Assembly: GCA_964424545.1 (NCBI GenBank)
Contig: CAYRJN010000047.1
Location: 1 to 21,906 of the forward strand
DNA from: JAUVIB01 sp964424545
GTDB taxonomy: Bacteria > Calditrichota > Calditrichia > Calditrichales > Calditrichaceae
Length of the DNA: 21,906 nucleotides
Direction of reading: 5' to 3'
In this document: positions 14,703 to 21,906 of the stretch, piece after piece
Numbering within the stretch: the first letter of the stretch is position 1
How the letters are laid out: the number at the start of each line of letters is the position of its first letter
The notes under the pieces: model-generated
What the model was told of the DNA's origin: nothing
Database searches by the model: none
Seen by the model: the letters and a program-made list of their open reading frames with translations, nothing else
Translations under genes and position numbers: made by a program

Positions 14703-16760
14703 TTAGAAGAGATGAGATTTTTTTAGAAGGGCTTTTAACATAATTTTTAAGTCCAGTGTAAGAGAATGGTTTTTCAAATAATACATTTCCAATTTTTCCG
14801 AAGCCGTGAAATCGGCGATTCGGTTAAGCTGCACAATTCCCGTAATACCGGGTTTATATGAGTATTTACCCTTACTTTTGTCGTCGGTCGCCACTATCGG
14901 CGCCCCTACAAATGAAATGCATCCGCGTAATACGTTAAATAGATTAAGATAAAACCTTAAAATTGATTCGGAATTATACCATAATAGTTTACAGACGTCC
15001 ATTTCAATTTTCCGTATATTGGCTGCTTTTAAAAGAAGAAAGGGAAGCAGCGGCAGCATCAGAATAAGTAATAGAGATGATAATAAAATATCGCTTATAC
15101 GTTTTACAACACGGTTATATAACTTGCCGTATGCGTATTCCAAATCCATCAATTCCACGTCTTCAAATCGATCTATATGCGATTTTCCGATCATATATTC
15201 AAGGTGCTCGGGAGCCATTTTAAATTCAATATTGGCATTATTTACTTTAACCATGGTTTCAAGAATTTTGGCGAAAGGTATTTCGTGGGTTGAAAAAATA
15301 ACGGTATTCACTTTATTTAAACGTATGTATTCCGGAAGCTGATCAAGAGAAGTAATGATATGAAACCCACTGACTGTTCCGCCCACTTTTTCTTTATCGG
15401 CCGAAACAATTCCCAGAATTTCAAAATCCGAATATCCGCGGGATGATATCTTTTTAAGCAGGTTTTCCGCTTCGCTGTCCGATCCCACAATAAGTGCTCT
15501 GCGCATAAAAAGCGTATCGTCTACATTGAAATCAAAGCGCTTTCTAAAATAGAGCAATGTTAATCGCCATAAGGCCATCAGCGCAAAACTCAACAACGTG
15601 GAAAGAAGAATAATAATACGGGAAAAGGCGTAATCACGAAAAAAGAAGGTTAAGAAGGTCACAAAAATCATTGTTACCATATTGGCTTTAAATAACCGTG
15701 AAAAGCTGAATTTATATTTGGTAATTCCCTCGAATGAAAGCGATGCAAAAAAGAAAACAAACGAACTGATTATATTGATCATATAATAATAGGACAAATA
15801 GTTATCAAAATTAAAACGACCTTTTATTTTAAATCGCACGTAAAAACTGATAAAAATGGAGAGATTCAACACGATAAGGTCAAATATAATGGGAAAATAT
15901 TGTTTAAAATTATTTTTAATAAAAATTAACAATCCGCGGATAATGACGCCTAATAAAATTAGCCACTTTATGGGCGTGATGTATTTTTTTTGATAATGCT
16001 TTTTATAAAAAAGATAAAGCGATTTATTAAAGTTATATACATAATCGATATTATTCTTTTTAGTGCTCTCCCCTTTGTAGTGGATTATTTGCGAGGTCGG
16101 CACATAATAGATTTCACCGCCGGCATTATTGATACGATGACAATAATCGATATCCTCGCAATACATAAAAAAACGTTCGTCAAGCAGCCCAACCTTATCT
16201 ACCATTTCCCGCCGAATCATCATAAAAGAACCGGAGATAGCTTCTACCTTATGAATATCGTTCTCGCTTAAAAAAGTTAAATTATAGCGGGCAAATAATT
16301 TACTTTTCGGAAATAGCCTGTTAAATCCGATCAATTTCCAGAAGGCGGTCATCGGCGTGGGAATGCTGTGACGCGAATCCACCGAAAAAGTGCCGTCCGG
16401 ATTTAATATTTTACAGGTTGCCGCCGAGGCCTGCGGATTTTTCTCAAAAAATTCAAGCAATTTTACGAACGTATCTTCTTGCACGACCGTATCGGGATTA
16501 ATTAAAACAACAAACTCCCCCTTGGCCTTTTTAATGGCCAGATTATTCGCAGCGGAAAAACCCGAATTCACCTTATTCTCAATTAAAATCACCTCGGGGA
16601 AACGTTCTTTTAGCATAGGAACGGATTCGTCGCTGGAATCGTTATCTACAACAAATATCTCGGATGGAATATCCTTTAAAGAACGCTTAATGGAAATTAA
16701 AGCCTGTTCTAAAAAATCCTTAACATTATAATTGACAATTATTATTGAAATTTTTATCAT
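14703..16760 (-). CDS. GT2 glycosyltransferase fused to a degenerate polyprenyl sugar-phosphate transferase domain
   Basis: A 685-residue fusion. Residues 1-235 are a GT2 (rhamnosyltransferase-like) domain with DNDSSD (39-44), NPDT (88-91) and FMYCEDIDYCHRI (198-210). About 265-405 is a five-helix membrane region. About 420-535 is a Rossmann-like CoA-binding domain (RALIVGSDSE). 550-685 aligns with the bacterial sugar transferase (PGT) domain through KRISDILLS, NVLRGCISFVG, KPGITG and LTLDLKIML. The catalytic region is missing: SLDELPQLWNVL of active members corresponds to ILRFYLNLFNVL, the KFRTM block is gone, and the domain is shortened. So the GT2 half is probably active and the PGT half is structural. 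It starts 11 bp after the preceding fusion gene. It likely adds a sugar to a lipid-linked polysaccharide at the inner membrane. Confidence 0.82.
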   Translation of the reverse strand: MIKISIIIVNYNVKDFLEQALISIKRSLKDIPSEIFVVDNDSSDESVPMLKERFPEVILIENKVNSGFSAANNLAIKKAKGEFVVLINPDTVVQEDTFVKLLEFFEKNPQASAATCKILNPDGTFSVDSRHSIPTPMTAFWKLIGFNRLFPKSKLFARYNLTFLSENDIHKVEAISGSFMMIRREMVDKVGLLDERFFMYCEDIDYCHRINNAGGEIYYVPTSQIIHYKGESTKKNNIDYVYNFNKSLYLFYKKHYQKKYITPIKWLILLGVIIRGLLIFIKNNFKQYFPIIFDLIVLNLSIFISFYVRFKIKGRFNFDNYLSYYYMINIISSFVFFFASLSFEGITKYKFSFSRLFKANMVTMIFVTFLTFFFRDYAFSRIIILLSTLLSFALMALWRLTLLYFRKRFDFNVDDTLFMRRALIVGSDSEAENLLKKISSRGYSDFEILGIVSADKEKVGGTVSGFHIITSLDQLPEYIRLNKVNTVIFSTHEIPFAKILETMVKVNNANIEFKMAPEHLEYMIGKSHIDRFEDVELMDLEYAYGKLYNRVVKRISDILLSSLLLILMLPLLPFLLLKAANIRKIEMDVCKLLWYNSESILRFYLNLFNVLRGCISFVGAPIVATDDKSKGKYSYKPGITGIVQLNRIADFTASEKLEMYYLKNHSLTLDLKIMLKALLKKSHLF

Positions 16761-16771
16761 AATTTTATCGT

Positions 16772-19207
16772 CTATTTTGTAATCCTGAAGAAGAAAAGGA
16801 AAAGCGAACGCAGCATAATCCTAATATCGAAACTGATTGAAAAATTCTCAAGATAAAAGAGATCGTGTTTAAGCATCTCCCGTTGTGATTTCATTGTATC
16901 GGAATAGCGGTAACGCACCTGCGACCAGCCCGCCAAACCCGGTTTAATTTGGAATCTTCTGTTATAGAATTTGATTTTTTTCTTAATCATGGCCGCATTT
17001 TCAGGGCTTTCCGGTCGAGGCCCCACCAGACTCATATGCCCGAATAATATATTAATCAAAGCGGGCATTTTATACAGATACGAATCATGGATAAATTTAT
17101 ACAACATTGGATTGCGTTCACGATCGCCGTAATTAAAATTAACCATTCCGTAAATTTCACCGCCCTTGCCCACCATATCGCTTATTTGAAAAATCGGCCC
17201 GATACCGCTTAGCGCCAAAACCAGCATAATAACCAGCCATAAAGGGCTGAGAACAATCAATAAAAAAAGAGAAATGGTTACGTCCATCATCCTTTTGATT
17301 ATTTTTTGCCATAAAAACATGTGGTCTGGAAAAAGACGGATTAACGGATGACCTACGACTTCTTCCGTTTTATGACCGGAAACCACGTCATACATATCGG
17401 GAATTATTTTAAAAGATACTTTAATATTGCCGGCATATGAGACAATATTTAAAATCTCATCCCGGGAATGCTGGCGAATAGCAATGATTATTTCTTCGAT
17501 TTTATACTTACGAATTAATTCGGCGATTTTTTTATATTTTCCGAGAAAAGGCAAACCGGAAAATGATTTTGATTTTTCCTCGTCGGCGACATAACCAACT
17601 ACATTATATAATAAATGCGGATTATTTCGAATTTCACGCAATAGTTTTTTTCCTTTTTCCGAATTGCCTATCAACAGCGTATTATGCGGAGCATATTCAA
17701 AGCGAGTATTATGCTTTTCCCACGCTATAATTAGCATGCGGCCAAAATTTACAAAGAATATCATAAAAAAACCGTAAATAAACGAGCCCCGCAATGAAAA
17801 ACGCTGCGGATCAAAGCTTAAAATAAACAATACCAACAATCCGAATATAATAATTTTACTTATCCTTTTTATTTTATCAAAACGCGAAATATCCCAACGC
17901 ATATTATAAAGATTATTAAGCGAAAAAAGCAAAATCCAACTTATCGTAAGAATAGCGAACAGGGGTAAGGTTAATATTTGGTTGATTTCCGTTATATTTC
18001 GTCCGGCAAACAGCCCTAGCTTAAAGCGTAACCAAACCGTAACAATCAGCGCAATATTAACCATTACGATATCGACTAATACTAAGATAGTAATATGTAA
18101 AAATTTGCTTGCCGAAATCGGCGCTAAAACGGTTTGAATTTCAAACACATTTTGATCGCCATAAAGTTTTCCTTTGCGTTTGGTTTCGAGATAACCGAGC
18201 CTTTTTAATCCCAAAATACTAATAATAAGCGCAAGCCCGAGAGAAATGATACTTAATAAGGGCGAAGACCTTTCAAACAAATAAACAACGAGGACAAACA
18301 TGGCGCTAAGCAAATATATGAGATAAACGGTCTGTCCGTGTGATAATCCGAGATCAATCAAACGGTGATGCAGATGATCTTTATCGGCATGGAAGGGATG
18401 TTTTCCTTTATTCAGACGGCGGAAAAATGCTAAAACCGTATCGCCGATAGGTATCCCCAATAAAATAATGGGCGCAATAAAATCAACGCGGCCGTTCGTG
18501 TAACTAAAAACTTTTACGCTGAGTACCGATAAAATCAAACCAAGGAACAACGAACCGGCGTCCCCCATAAAAATGGAAGCGGGACGGATGTTAAACTTTA
18601 AAAAGCCGATTAATCCGGCGCATAAGGAAAGCAAAACAATAATCATGGCCATATCGCCCCTCGGCCAAACAACGGCTAACAGCCCAACCGAGATAATTAA
18701 ACTGACGCCGCCAGCTAAACCGTCGAGACCGTCAAGCAAATTTATGGCATTGCTGATACCGATAATCCATAGATAAGTAATGGGAACAGCCAATATACCC
18801 AATGGTATAACAACATCGGAAGGAATTTGAATTGATTTAATGACAAAACCCGAAAGAATAACAATTGTTGCCGAAAGAAACTGAAAAAAGAATTTTTTTG
18901 AAGCATTTAGTCCTTTCTTATCGTCATATATGCCCACAAGGACTATAAGCAAAGACGCCGCAAGCAATCCACCGAACGTTTTGAAGATATCCGCAAATAG
19001 GCCTTTATTTATCAATAATGAAAAAATTATCCCGCTGATAAAACCCGCGAAGATTCCTATTCCACCAAGCAGCGGTTTAAAACCTTTATGAATCATTCGC
19101 GCTTGCGGTAAAACGCCTATCTGATATTTTATAGCAAACTTTTTTACAAAGTAAGTTGCAATTAATGAAACCAAAAGCGATGCTGTGAAAAGAAATAAAA
19201 TTTTCAT
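16772..19207 (-). CDS. WecA/MraY-like phosphosugar transferase fused to a degenerate sugar-transferase (PGT) domain
   Basis: An 811-residue fusion. Residues 1-335 form a multi-helix polyprenyl-phosphate N-acetylhexosamine-1-phosphate transferase of the WecA type, with YDDKKGL (94-100), NLLDGLDGLAGG (156-167), FMGDAGSLF (213-221) and HADKDHLHHRL (273-283) all intact. About 365-495 is a second membrane block. About 505-610 is a CoA-binding-like domain (LLIGNSEKGKK). 635-811 is a PGT domain with KRMMDVTIS, MSLVGPRPE and KPGLAGWSQV. In it SLDELPQ is replaced by YLYKMPA (catalytic DE to YK) and KFRTM by NFNYG, so this half is probably inactive. It would start a lipid-linked glycan on undecaprenyl phosphate. 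AGAGAATAG precedes the ATG; a GT2 fusion follows after 11 bp. Confidence 0.85.
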   Translation of the reverse strand: MKILFLFTASLLVSLIATYFVKKFAIKYQIGVLPQARMIHKGFKPLLGGIGIFAGFISGIIFSLLINKGLFADIFKTFGGLLAASLLIVLVGIYDDKKGLNASKKFFFQFLSATIVILSGFVIKSIQIPSDVVIPLGILAVPITYLWIIGISNAINLLDGLDGLAGGVSLIISVGLLAVVWPRGDMAMIIVLLSLCAGLIGFLKFNIRPASIFMGDAGSLFLGLILSVLSVKVFSYTNGRVDFIAPIILLGIPIGDTVLAFFRRLNKGKHPFHADKDHLHHRLIDLGLSHGQTVYLIYLLSAMFVLVVYLFERSSPLLSIISLGLALIISILGLKRLGYLETKRKGKLYGDQNVFEIQTVLAPISASKFLHITILVLVDIVMVNIALIVTVWLRFKLGLFAGRNITEINQILTLPLFAILTISWILLFSLNNLYNMRWDISRFDKIKRISKIIIFGLLVLFILSFDPQRFSLRGSFIYGFFMIFFVNFGRMLIIAWEKHNTRFEYAPHNTLLIGNSEKGKKLLREIRNNPHLLYNVVGYVADEEKSKSFSGLPFLGKYKKIAELIRKYKIEEIIIAIRQHSRDEILNIVSYAGNIKVSFKIIPDMYDVVSGHKTEEVVGHPLIRLFPDHMFLWQKIIKRMMDVTISLFLLIVLSPLWLVIMLVLALSGIGPIFQISDMVGKGGEIYGMVNFNYGDRERNPMLYKFIHDSYLYKMPALINILFGHMSLVGPRPESPENAAMIKKKIKFYNRRFQIKPGLAGWSQVRYRYSDTMKSQREMLKHDLFYLENFSISFDIRIMLRSLFLFFFRITK

Positions 19208-19338
19208 CTATTCTCTGAAATTTTTTAAAAAATGCTCATAACACCGGCGCGTCATTCAAAAACGAATAGTCAACCAACTAATTTCCAACATCCAAGCGGT
19301 TTTCACCTAATTATTTTTTGAACAAGCTCCGCTCACTT

Positions 19339-21045
19339 TTAATATCTGAATCTAAAACCGAAATGAAATTCATTATAAGGAGTTACAACGCCTTCTTTGT
19401 TTTGTCCGGAAAGTTGATAGTCGGCTTCTATAAACAAGCCGTTGAACGGTTCGTAACGAAGATAAAAATTATAATCTCTCACTGTAGTCACAATGCCGTC
19501 CAATAACTTACCGGTCTCCAACGGTTCGGTTTGATCTCCGAGTAGATTATCATGACCCAATAAAATATCACCGCCGATATTCAAATCGGGATAATTCTCA
19601 CCATGAGCATATTGCCTAAAAAATAGCCCCGTAACAAAACGACGCGACCATTGTTTTTCAATTTCCGCAAAATATATTTCCGAATTGGGACCGGCCCAAT
19701 GCCCGAGAGAGCGGTTATCGGTTGTATAATTATTAATTCTAAATCTGTGCGTATAAACCCATGGTTTTATAGCCGTATATTCAAAGGTAAGGGAAATATT
19801 GGGAAGACCGAACGGGTCAAGTTGTTCAAAACCGACAAGTAAAGCTTGCTTATTACCATACCAGTCGGTATTCAACTTATTCAGATTGAATTCATCGAGA
19901 AAAACCGTTGCATAAAATTTGGCGCCTTTATAGGGTAAAAACTTTGTATCGAGTGAGATGGTCGCATTATCCCTATCGCGCAATTTATGCTGCACGGCTC
20001 TATAAAAATTCAGCGGAATCAAATAGGACCAGTCAAGATATCGATTACCGTATATAAAATTTTCATTTATGGAAAATTTCCACCATCGTAAAGGCGCGAT
20101 TTCGAGACGATGCGCTGCCAGCCATTTATCGGCATAAACGGGATAATCATCATCCGTAACCCCCGATTGATGGGCTAATAATTTGCCGTGCAGAGAGGTA
20201 AAACGACCCCAGCCCCAATCGGCTTTCAAGGTAATATAGGGATAGTGTTCCGCATAATTGGACAATATTAATTTACCGGATTTACCGTACCCCCATTCAA
20301 CCTCTTGCTGTGCAAAGCCAAGATTTATATATTTACTTGACCAGGCAATTTCGCCACCGGCGCGATCGCCGTAAATTTTATCTTTGTTATCGCTCTCTTC
20401 CGTCCAGGCGCCTTTTAGCAAGGGATCGGAGAGCCTGTATTCTCTGTCGCCGCGCACGGCTTGCAACTCTACCCAGGCAGCATAACCGAAATTATCGCCC
20501 AGCGTACCCCTAAACTTAAAATCCTGCCAATTTGCCGAACGATAAACATCATCGGATCGTTGGTCATAAGTGAAATTTTCGGCAGCATTAAAATAAAAAC
20601 TGTTTTCGTTGTTTTCCCACATAAAAACATAATTGGGCTCTTCCGGCTGTATGCGTTTAAAAAAACGCAAGAAATCCTTTTTAAAATCGCTCCAGCTTTG
20701 TAAAGGAGAATACATTGTCTTCCCTTGATAAACCTGCTTATATTTTGCGGTTTTATCAATTTCGTAGCGAAATTCCAGCATAAACAGGTCTAATAATTGT
20801 TTATCTATTTGCGTCATCTCATCGCGTTTTTGCGAAGCTTGCTTTAAAAACCCGGCTATACGGCCGCGGCTTAACGGTTTTGCCCCGTCCAGGAAACGAC
20901 TGATCACCCCCAGAGCTTCCAAACGTTCCAAATAGGGATAAACCCGATGGCGCACCGGTACGCTAACCGGATTGGAGGCTTTGACGGTAATTGAAGCAAA
21001 AACAATACACAATAATATAAAGGCAATTTTAATATAATTTTTCAT
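19339..21045 (-). CDS. Wzi-like outer-membrane beta-barrel (capsule/exopolysaccharide assembly)
   Basis: A 568-residue protein with a signal peptide (about residues 1-23). An N-terminal helical segment follows (PVRHRVYPYLERLEALGVI, SRGRIAGFL) of the type seen before capsule-assembly Wzi barrels. Then comes a long run of amphipathic strands rich in aromatic residues, ending FGFRFRY with a terminal Tyr, the usual outer-membrane barrel signal. EIAWSSKYINLGFAQQEVEWGYG and AHRLEIAPLRWWKF are typical of the family. Wzi proteins hold capsule polysaccharide at the surface. The two glycan-transferase fusions follow, after a 131-bp gap. No strong ribosome-binding site is seen before this ATG. Confidence 0.78.
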   Translation of the reverse strand: MKNYIKIAFILLCIVFASITVKASNPVSVPVRHRVYPYLERLEALGVISRFLDGAKPLSRGRIAGFLKQASQKRDEMTQIDKQLLDLFMLEFRYEIDKTAKYKQVYQGKTMYSPLQSWSDFKKDFLRFFKRIQPEEPNYVFMWENNENSFYFNAAENFTYDQRSDDVYRSANWQDFKFRGTLGDNFGYAAWVELQAVRGDREYRLSDPLLKGAWTEESDNKDKIYGDRAGGEIAWSSKYINLGFAQQEVEWGYGKSGKLILSNYAEHYPYITLKADWGWGRFTSLHGKLLAHQSGVTDDDYPVYADKWLAAHRLEIAPLRWWKFSINENFIYGNRYLDWSYLIPLNFYRAVQHKLRDRDNATISLDTKFLPYKGAKFYATVFLDEFNLNKLNTDWYGNKQALLVGFEQLDPFGLPNISLTFEYTAIKPWVYTHRFRINNYTTDNRSLGHWAGPNSEIYFAEIEKQWSRRFVTGLFFRQYAHGENYPDLNIGGDILLGHDNLLGDQTEPLETGKLLDGIVTTVRDYNFYLRYEPFNGLFIEADYQLSGQNKEGVVTPYNEFHFGFRFRY

Positions 21046-21153
21046 TGAATATTTCGTTTACCAATTTTTTCTTTATGCAGCATTTTTGATCTTTATTCCA
21101 TTAATTAAATTGTGCTGTTATGTTCTAAATATACCCATTACTGAATACTATTT

Positions 21154-21867
21154 CTATAACGTTCCTTGATAAAAAGAGATTTTATTTACAATTTGATTTA
21201 TTAAAAAGTTGAATTTATTATTAGCGTAATAATCTCTCATATTTTTCTCTATAATCGAACCCAGTTTTACTTTATAATCGATATCTACAAATCCATCAAT
21301 TATGTTTAAAATCTTTTTATAAAAATCTATTTTTTTTTTCGGCAGCTTAACCCCATTCCTCAATAGAAACTCCAAATCAAATGCATCACGAATTTCACGG
21401 CGATCAAATAGTGCGGATAATTTGTTTTGTATTGTTTGTTCTAAAGTATGCGTTCTTATTGCAACTTGTTTATCGCTATAAGGGGACCAGGCAATATTTT
21501 GTTGGAAATCAAAAAGTGTAAACTTATTACGTATTTCAATTTTTAATCTCTTTGGAAAATTTTTATTCCTAATTTCAATCAAGGTTGTAAATCGTTTATT
21601 TTCGGCATCTGTTATTTCATTTTTTTCTTTAAGACAACTCACTACATCTTCCAATAACTTTAATTCAATATTATTCTGGTATGGCCAAAAATCCAGATCA
21701 ACCGAATATCTTTTTAATCCATGGCATAATCTTAACATAGTGCCGCCGCCGAAAATGAGTTTATCCAATATCCGGCATTTTTTTAGTTGTTCCAGCGTCA
21801 ATATCTCGAATATTTCATGATTTTGCAGCGTATTCACTATTTTCCCAAAACTTTTTTGTTCTTTCAT
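21154..21867 (-). CDS. AbiEii/AbiGii-family nucleotidyltransferase (putative toxin)
   Basis: A 237-residue protein with the nucleotidyltransferase core FGGGTMLRL (39-47) followed by RYSVDLDF (53-60), a later KIEIR strand, and the C-terminal block NKLSALFDRREIRDAFDL. These are the family motifs of AbiEii, the toxin of type IV-like toxin-antitoxin and phage-abortive systems. Some homologues act as tRNA nucleotidyltransferases. The ATG at 21867 lies 53 bp inside the upstream gene, so the true start could be the GTG ten codons later. The gene is clearly richer in A/T than its neighbours, which suggests transfer. The likely antitoxin partner is mostly outside the window. Confidence 0.82.
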   Translation of the reverse strand: MKEQKSFGKIVNTLQNHEIFEILTLEQLKKCRILDKLIFGGGTMLRLCHGLKRYSVDLDFWPYQNNIELKLLEDVVSCLKEKNEITDAENKRFTTLIEIRNKNFPKRLKIEIRNKFTLFDFQQNIAWSPYSDKQVAIRTHTLEQTIQNKLSALFDRREIRDAFDLEFLLRNGVKLPKKKIDFYKKILNIIDGFVDIDYKVKLGSIIEKNMRDYYANNKFNFLINQIVNKISFYQGTL

Positions 21868-21906
21868 TATACGATTTTAATATTTCAGAGATACGGTTTA
21901 AATTTA
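21815..21906 (-). CDS. C-terminal end of an unidentified gene upstream of AbiEii (partial)
   Basis: A frame open from the window edge to a TGA at 21815-21817 encodes about 30 residues rich in charged and helical residues (RISEILKSYNERTKKFW, then ENSEYAAKS). It overlaps the AbiEii start by 53 bp in another frame. Such overlap and order (small upstream partner, then nucleotidyltransferase) fit an antitoxin-toxin pair, but the fragment is too short to assign to a family. Confidence 0.5.
   Translation of the reverse strand, partial: NLNRISEILKSYNERTKKFWENSEYAAKS

Noticed and set aside
1..21906. CRISPR arrays, tRNA or rRNA genes, IS elements
   Set aside because: No regularly spaced repeats, no cloverleaf-like or rRNA-like stretches, and no transposase-like ORF were seen on either strand.

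Overview
This 21.9 kb, AT-rich window comes from a Gram-negative bacterium. The evidence is a System I cytochrome c maturation (Ccm) cluster, a Wzi-like outer-membrane barrel and several lipoproteins. Nearly every recognisable gene lies on the minus strand, so transcription runs from high to low coordinates. Clear Shine-Dalgarno sites, several TTG/GTG starts and an NfnAB transhydrogenase suggest an anaerobic or facultative organism that makes c-type cytochromes. A Calditrichota/Ignavibacteria/KSB1-like lineage would fit, but this is inference: no taxonomic marker is present.

Layout in transcription order. (1) 21.9-21.1 kb: an AbiEii-type nucleotidyltransferase overlaps the tail of an unidentified upstream gene, resembling a toxin-antitoxin pair. 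(2) 21.05-14.7 kb: a surface-polysaccharide block with a Wzi-family barrel, an 811-aa WecA/MraY-like phosphosugar transferase fused to a sugar-transferase (PGT) domain, and a 685-aa GT2 glycosyltransferase fused to a second PGT domain. Both PGT domains lack the catalytic Asp-Glu pair. (3) 14.6-10.4 kb: a central-metabolism block, nfnA-nfnB (electron-bifurcating ferredoxin:NADP reductase), malate dehydrogenase and a UPF0173 metallo-hydrolase. It has a good sigma70-like promoter upstream, a second one before mdh, and a clear terminator at the end. (4) 10.2-8.1 kb: two paralogous lipoproteins of unknown function bracket a SprT-like zinc protease. (5) 7.7-5.7 kb: a secreted discoidin/NADase-type protein, and a Tat-lipoprotein SGNH hydrolase interrupted by one in-frame TAA. 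(6) 5.4-0 kb: the ccm cluster ccmA-ccmB / ccmC-D-E-F, followed by a DUF1858 redox-disulfide protein and a DUF6132 protein that runs off the window.

The ccm cluster should export and ligate heme to apocytochromes. Its CcmE carries the CxxxY heme-binding variant instead of HxxxY, and no ccmG/ccmH is visible. The only thiol proteins in the cluster are the two small Cys-pair proteins translated immediately after ccmF. The ccmB-ccmC gap holds a -10 box, two dyad symmetries, and an 11-residue leader ORF whose stop overlaps the TTG start of ccmC. The observations most worth following are the tandem pseudo-PGT fusions, the Cys-type ccm cluster with its coupled DUF1858/DUF6132 genes, the ccmC leader, the lengthened substrate loop of the malate dehydrogenase, and the lipoprotein/SprT cluster.
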